Positions 59,400 to 64,000 of a DNA stretch of 64,000 nt are shown one piece after another. This DNA comes from Enterococcus devriesei. Its GTDB lineage: Bacteria; Bacillota; Bacilli; Lactobacillales; Enterococcaceae. The stretch's first letter is position 1, and every line of letters begins with the position of its first letter. A model generated the notes under the pieces. It was not told the DNA's origin and did no database searches. It saw nothing but the letters and a program-made list of their open reading frames with translations. The DNA is taken from assembly GCF_001885905.1 (NCBI RefSeq), contig NZ_JXKM01000002.1:112257-176256 (forward strand). The letters run 5' to 3'. A program made the position numbers and the translations under genes.

Positions 59400-61478
59400 T
59401 TGGCCTATAAATACCTAGTAATTGTAGAATCACCAGCAAAAGCAAAGACCATTGAAAAATATTTAGGAAGAAATTACAAAGTGGTGGCGAGTGTCGGACA
59501 CGTTCGCGACTTACCAAAAAGTAAAATGGGAATCGACGTTGAAAACAACTATGAACCCCATTATATTTCAATTCGCGGTAAGGGCGATGTCATTAAAAGT
59601 TTGAAGCAAGCTGCTAAAAAAGCGCAAAAAGTTTATCTCGCAAGTGACCCGGATAGAGAAGGGGAAGCCATTGCTTGGCATTTAGCTTATTTGTTAGGAC
59701 TTGATTTAGCAGATAAAAATCGGGTCGTCTTCAATGAGATCACGAAAGATGCAGTCAAGGCAGCCTTTAAAGAACCCCGCAGTATTGATGTTTCATTGGT
59801 TGATGCCCAACAAGCGCGCCGCGCATTAGACCGGTTGGTAGGCTATTCAATTTCACCGATTCTTTGGAAAAAAGTTAAAAAAGGCTTGAGTGCAGGTCGG
59901 GTTCAATCGATCGCGTTAAAAATGATCATTGATCGCGAACAAGAAATCCGTGATTTCATTCCAGAAGAATACTGGAGTATTGATGGAAACTTCAAAAAGA
60001 AAACGAAAAAATTCAAAGCGAATTTCTGGGGTGTAGATGGCAAGAAGAAAAAATTGCCTAACGCGGAAGCGGTCAAAGAAGTGACTTCTCGAATCGACGG
60101 CAAGGATTATGAAGTTACCAAAGTTGAGAAAAAGGAACGCAAACGCAATCCAGCATTGCCCTTTACCACCAGTAATATGCAACAGGAATCGGCTCGTAAG
60201 CTGAATTTCCGAACCCGGAAAACTATGATGGTAGCGCAACAACTATACGAAGGAATCGCCCTTGGTAAACAAGGAACCGTCGGCTTGATTACGTATATGC
60301 GTACCGATTCGACCCGGATCTCTGATACTGCCAAAACAGAGGCGGCTGAATTCATCGAAAAGACTTACGGCAAAGAATATTCGCAACACCATGCTCGTAA
60401 AGTGAAAAATCCACAAGGGTCTCAGGATGCCCATGAAGCAATCCGACCAACCAGTGTTCAGCGGACCCCTGAAGTAATGAAGCAGTATTTAGACAAGGAT
60501 CAATTAAAACTTTATACTTTGATCTGGTCACGTTTTGTTGCCAGCCAAATGACTGCTGCGATCCTGGATACGATGAAAGTGACTTTAGAACAAAATGGCG
60601 TAATCTTTATTGCCAATGGTTCAAAAATCAAATTCAAAGGGTTCATGCAAGTTTACATTGAAGGCCGCGATGATGGCAAAGAAGACAAAGAAAATATTTT
60701 GCCAGAAGTTGAAAAAGGTGACATCGTTCAATCGGTCGATATCGAGCCAAAACAACATTTCACACAACCACCAGCGCGTTTCAGTGAAGCAACGTTGATT
60801 AAGACATTAGAAGAAAACGGCGTGGGCCGTCCATCTACTTATGCACCAACATTAGATACAATCCAACGTCGTTATTACGTGAAATTAACTCAAAGACGCT
60901 TTGAGCCAACGGAATTAGGCGAGATTGTTAATACCTTGATTGTTGATTTCTTCCCACAAATTGTCGACGTCAACTTTACAGCGGAAATGGAAAATGATTT
61001 GGATAAGGTAGAAGACGGCAAAGAAGAATGGACCAAAGTTGTCGATCGCTTTTACCAGCCTTTCGCGGTGGAATTAGAAAAAGCCGAAGAAGGTATTGAA
61101 AAAATCCAAATCAAAGATGAACCAGCTGGCTTTGATTGTGATGTTTGTGGTCATCCAATGGTGATTAAATTAGGTCGTTACGGTAAGTTCTACGCATGTA
61201 GTAATTTCCCAGATTGTCGCAATACGAAACCGATCATTAAAGAAATCGGCGTAGAATGTCCAGTTTGTCATCAAGGTCAAGTCGTTGAACGGAAATCGAA
61301 AAAGAATCGTTTATTCTATGGTTGTTCTCGTTACCCAGACTGTGACTTTACGTCTTGGGATAAACCAGTTGGCCGGAACTGTCCAAAATGTGATGGCTAC
61401 TTAGTTGAGAAGAAAGTCAAAGGCGGCAAGCAAGTCGTCTGTATCAATGGTGATTACGAAGAAGTTGTCCAAAAATAA
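59400..61478 (+). CDS. topA: DNA topoisomerase I
   Basis: 692 residues from a TTG after AGGAGG. Toprim start [35 protein letters not shown] (DxD), the active Tyr in [14 protein letters not shown], and three C-terminal zinc fingers (CDVCGHPM ... CSNFPDC; CPVCHQG ... CSRYPDC; CPKCDGY ...). Relaxes negative supercoils. It has its own strong promoter and heads topA-trmFO-xerC. Confidence 0.97.
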   Translation: MAYKYLVIVESPAKAKTIEKYLGRNYKVVASVGHVRDLPKSKMGIDVENNYEPHYISIRGKGDVIKSLKQAAKKAQKVYLASDPDREGEAIAWHLAYLLGLDLADKNRVVFNEITKDAVKAAFKEPRSIDVSLVDAQQARRALDRLVGYSISPILWKKVKKGLSAGRVQSIALKMIIDREQEIRDFIPEEYWSIDGNFKKKTKKFKANFWGVDGKKKKLPNAEAVKEVTSRIDGKDYEVTKVEKKERKRNPALPFTTSNMQQESARKLNFRTRKTMMVAQQLYEGIALGKQGTVGLITYMRTDSTRISDTAKTEAAEFIEKTYGKEYSQHHARKVKNPQGSQDAHEAIRPTSVQRTPEVMKQYLDKDQLKLYTLIWSRFVASQMTAAILDTMKVTLEQNGVIFIANGSKIKFKGFMQVYIEGRDDGKEDKENILPEVEKGDIVQSVDIEPKQHFTQPPARFSEATLIKTLEENGVGRPSTYAPTLDTIQRRYYVKLTQRRFEPTELGEIVNTLIVDFFPQIVDVNFTAEMENDLDKVEDGKEEWTKVVDRFYQPFAVELEKAEEGIEKIQIKDEPAGFDCDVCGHPMVIKLGRYGKFYACSNFPDCRNTKPIIKEIGVECPVCHQGQVVERKSKKNRLFYGCSRYPDCDFTSWDKPVGRNCPKCDGYLVEKKVKGGKQVVCINGDYEEVVQK

Positions 61479-61499
61479 AAAAGTTTAAGTGAGGAATAA

Positions 61500-62798
61500 A
61501 TGGTCAAAACAGTGAATGTGATTGGGGCAGGCTTGGCTGGCAGTGAAGCCGCTTGGCAGCTGGCGGAGGCTGGCGTCCCTGTGAATTTATTTGAAATGCG
61601 TCCGGTGAAAACAACACCGGCACATCATACCGCCGATTTTGCGGAATTGGTTTGTAGTAATTCATTACGAGGCAACGGGCTAACCAATGCGGTGGGTGTC
61701 TTGAAAGAAGAAATGCGCCGCTTAAATTCAGTAGTGATTGCATCGGCCGATGAGACGGCTGTACCAGCTGGCGGTGCGCTAGCGGTCGATCGCGATAATT
61801 TTTCTGCTTTAATTACGAAAAAAGTAAAAGAACATCCGCTAGTGACGGTAATTGCTGAAGAAGTTACAGAGATACCTGAAGGGATCACGATTATTGCGAC
61901 TGGTCCTTTGACCTCAGAACCTTTAGCTAAAGAGATCGCAAGCTTTAACGGATCACATGGCTTTTATTTTTACGATGCCGCGGCACCAATCATTGATAGC
62001 TCCACGATTGATCGCGAAAAGGTCTATTTAAAATCACGTTACGATAAAGGTGAGGCTGCTTATTTGAATTGCCCCATGACGGAAGAAGAATTTATGCGTT
62101 TTTACAACGCCTTGATTGAAGCAGAAGTGGCTCCACAAAAAGAATTTGAAAAAGAGAAATTCTTTGAAGGCTGTATGCCAATTGAAGTGCTAGCAAAGCG
62201 GGGCGTTAAAACGATGCTGTTTGGTCCAATGAAACCAGTTGGCTTAGAAGATCCTAAGACTGGCAAACGTCCGTACGCAGTGATTCAATTGCGCCAAGAC
62301 AATGCGGCGGCTTCGATGTACAATATCGTCGGCTTCCAAACTCATTTAAAGTGGGGCGAACAAAAGCGGGTCTTTCAAATGATTCCTGGTTTAGAAAAGG
62401 CTGAGTTCCTACGCTATGGTGTGATGCACCGCAATAGTTTTATGAATTCACCGGAATTGTTACGACCGACTTACCAAAGCAAGCAGCGTGAAGACTTATT
62501 CTTCGCCGGACAAATGACCGGAGTGGAAGGTTATGTCGAAAGCGCCGGCAGCGGCTTGGTTGCTGGCCTGAATGCCGCTCGTTTAGCAAAAGACGAAGAA
62601 TTGATCGAATTTCCACGAGAAACGGCGATCGGTTCAATGGCTTATTACATCACTCATGCTGAAGGCAAACATTTCCAACCGATGAATGCTAATTTTGGAC
62701 TGTTCCCAAGTTTGCCGGAACGGATTCGTGATAAAAAATTACGCTACGAAACACTAGCCGAACGTGCGCTAAATAGTTTAGCAGAAATGAATAAATAG
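61500..62798 (+). CDS. trmFO: tRNA (uracil-54-C5)-methyltransferase TrmFO, folate-dependent
   Basis: 432 residues. FAD motif [55 protein letters not shown] with a catalytic-site Cys, and [28 protein letters not shown]. It makes m5U54 in tRNA with methylene-THF and FADH2. RBS GTGAGGAA. It lies 21 nt after topA, as is usual in Firmicutes, and is followed by a strong terminator. Confidence 0.97.
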   Translation: MVKTVNVIGAGLAGSEAAWQLAEAGVPVNLFEMRPVKTTPAHHTADFAELVCSNSLRGNGLTNAVGVLKEEMRRLNSVVIASADETAVPAGGALAVDRDNFSALITKKVKEHPLVTVIAEEVTEIPEGITIIATGPLTSEPLAKEIASFNGSHGFYFYDAAAPIIDSSTIDREKVYLKSRYDKGEAAYLNCPMTEEEFMRFYNALIEAEVAPQKEFEKEKFFEGCMPIEVLAKRGVKTMLFGPMKPVGLEDPKTGKRPYAVIQLRQDNAAASMYNIVGFQTHLKWGEQKRVFQMIPGLEKAEFLRYGVMHRNSFMNSPELLRPTYQSKQREDLFFAGQMTGVEGYVESAGSGLVAGLNAARLAKDEELIEFPRETAIGSMAYYITHAEGKHFQPMNANFGLFPSLPERIRDKKLRYETLAERALNSLAEMNK

Positions 62799-62800
62799 AA

Positions 62801-62832
62801 AAAAGTCCTGTTGTGTACACAACAGGACTTTT
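62801..62832 (+). terminator. Terminator after trmFO
   Basis: A 32-nt perfect palindrome (AAAAGTCCTGTTGTG and its complement), ending in TTTT plus T/A-rich sequence. It can work in both directions. Confidence 0.9.
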
Positions 62833-63001
62833 ATTATTTAAACAAAAATATGGGTAATCCTGTACTGTTTGACAGTAATTATGAAATTTCTGTAAACAAT
62901 TGTTAGTATATTCGTGAAAAGTCAATAAATTCTGACAATTCAATTGTAATTAAAAAGCTCTTATGCTACATTTGTGATATGTTTGTGAGGTGAGCCGAAC
63001 G

Positions 63002-63901
63002 TTGACGAATGATGCAGCGATAAATGAATTTATTAGTTATTTAATGACCGAGCGAGGCTATTCAGAAAAAACCAAAGAAGCGTATCAACGAGACTTAAAT
63101 GATTTTTGTCGTTTCTTAGAAAATTCCGGTGAGGCGTCTTTATTGTCAGTGGATCATTTAGATGTTCGTGTCTATCTAGCCTTTTTGAATGATCAAAAGT
63201 ACAGTCGCAATACGATCAGCCGTAAGATCGCCAGTCTCCGATCTTTTTATCAATACCTTTTGAAACATAAACAAATAAAGGAAAATCCTTTTTCCTATGT
63301 CCATCTCAAAAAAAAGCAAGCACGTTTGCCGCGGTTCTTTTATGAAAAAGAAATCGAAATCCTGTTTGACAGTGTTGAAGGGGACAAGCCACTGGATCAA
63401 CGGAATCGTGCACTGTTAGAGGTGCTTTACGGCTCCGGTCTGCGGGTCAGCGAATGTGCCAATCTTACCTTGTCGGTGATCGATTTTGATAATAGCGTGT
63501 TATTGATTCACGGGAAAGGCAACAAGGATCGCTACGTTCCATTAGGGTCTTATGCAGCAGATGCTATCCAAGAGTTTGTTCATGATGGCCGTAAATATTT
63601 GATGGATCATTTTGGTAAGGAGCATGATTTTCTATTCGTTAATCATCGAGGGGATCAGATTACTGCCACCGGGATTGAATACGTTTTAAATCAGATCATC
63701 AAAAAGAGCAGTCTCAATAGTGATATTCATCCCCATATGTTGCGGCATACCTTTGCGACTCATTTGTTGAACAATGGTGCAGACTTGCGAACAGTTCAAG
63801 AACTGTTGGGGCATGCGAACCTTTCAACAACACAAATCTATACCCATGTAACCAAAGAAAGCTTACAAAAAAGTTACCGCTCGTTTCATCCACGAGCTTA
63901 A
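63002..63901 (+). CDS. xerC: Tyrosine recombinase XerC
   Basis: 299 residues. Core-binding domain (FISYLMTERGYSEKTKEAYQRDL), catalytic Arg in GSGLRVSEC, Lys in HGKGNKDRYVPL, HMLRHTFATHLL, GHANLSTTQIYTH with the Tyr nucleophile. XerC is chosen over XerD by the topA-trmFO-xerC order (hslV would be expected next, beyond the window). TTG 63002 has GAGGTGA at proper spacing; GTG 62990 lies inside that site. Confidence 0.92.
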   Translation: MTNDAAINEFISYLMTERGYSEKTKEAYQRDLNDFCRFLENSGEASLLSVDHLDVRVYLAFLNDQKYSRNTISRKIASLRSFYQYLLKHKQIKENPFSYVHLKKKQARLPRFFYEKEIEILFDSVEGDKPLDQRNRALLEVLYGSGLRVSECANLTLSVIDFDNSVLLIHGKGNKDRYVPLGSYAADAIQEFVHDGRKYLMDHFGKEHDFLFVNHRGDQITATGIEYVLNQIIKKSSLNSDIHPHMLRHTFATHLLNNGADLRTVQELLGHANLSTTQIYTHVTKESLQKSYRSFHPRA

Positions 63902-64000
63902 AAGGATAAGAGCTAAAATCAAGCGGACAAATAGGATGCTAGATCAGCTTGAAAATCAAACTTATTTTTCGGAACTTAGAAAAATAAATTCTTTAAAATG
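63902..64000. other. Right edge, no gene seen
   Basis: These 99 bases after xerC contain no start with a ribosome site and no hairpin; the next gene lies beyond the window. Confidence 0.6.

Overview
The window looks like a chromosomal segment of a low-GC Gram-positive lactic acid bacterium of the Enterococcaceae, most likely Enterococcus. This is inferred from gene order and protein character (dnaG-rpoD-mapZ, fur-xerD-ribT-scpAB-rluB-ribU, fer-ypbB-recQ-lysM-cmk-rpsA-der-hup, topA-trmFO-xerC), TTG/GTG starts behind strong Shine-Dalgarno sites, a HrcA/CIRCE heat-shock operon and an LPxTG-type surface protein. No rRNA, tRNA, CRISPR array, IS element or prophage was seen. Almost all genes lie on the + strand; exceptions are mprF with its hydrolase partner, a ferredoxin, a YitT-family protein and a DUF1905 protein.

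Region 1 (1-6200) is the accessory part: a selenocysteine-dependent glycine reductase operon, grdE(partial)-grdA-grdB-trxB-trxA-grdC-grdD, closed by a terminator. grdA and grdB each carry an in-frame UGA inside the known selenocysteine motif, with candidate bacterial SECIS hairpins just downstream, so naive gene calling splits both genes. The operon would reduce glycine to acetyl phosphate and ammonia, with electrons delivered by the co-encoded thioredoxin system. Selenium machinery (selA/B/C/D) is not in the window.

Region 2 (6200-16300): an orphan small protein, a TPP riboswitch controlling tenA, a sortase-anchored coiled-coil protein, hemW, the hrcA-grpE-dnaK/dnaJ heat-shock cluster with two CIRCE operators, and a protein with a pRiA4b ORF-3 domain. 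Region 3 (16300-32250): lipid lysinylation (mprF), a membrane-anchored lysozyme-like protein, the macromolecular synthesis genes dnaG-rpoD, a MapZ-like division protein, cvfB, fur behind a perfect PerR box, xerD, ribT, scpA-scpB-rluB, an FMN riboswitch with ribU, and ferredoxin.

Region 4 (32250-48800): ypbB-recQ-LysM, cmk, rpsA, der, hup, a single-pass membrane protein with an EF-hand-like loop, a degenerate AroB-like protein without zinc ligands, TPR protein and ypiB, a lipoprotein, YitT, mazG-cca-thioesterase and a MarR regulator with a His-rich tail behind three GGTACC repeats. Region 5 (48800-64000): ABC-F protein, dfrA, degV, a GDSL hydrolase with ypmS, yozE, a CtpA-type protease, signal peptidase I, rbgA-rnhB-dprA-topA-trmFO-xerC.

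The least explained structure is a pair of intergenic hairpin repeats (13647-13876 and 31825-31944, opposite orientation). Their ends and apical loop are conserved, while the inner stem differs in sequence but stays self-complementary. Other highlights are the Sec-type glycine reductase, the AroB-like apparent pseudoenzyme and the MarR/GGTACC promoter architecture.
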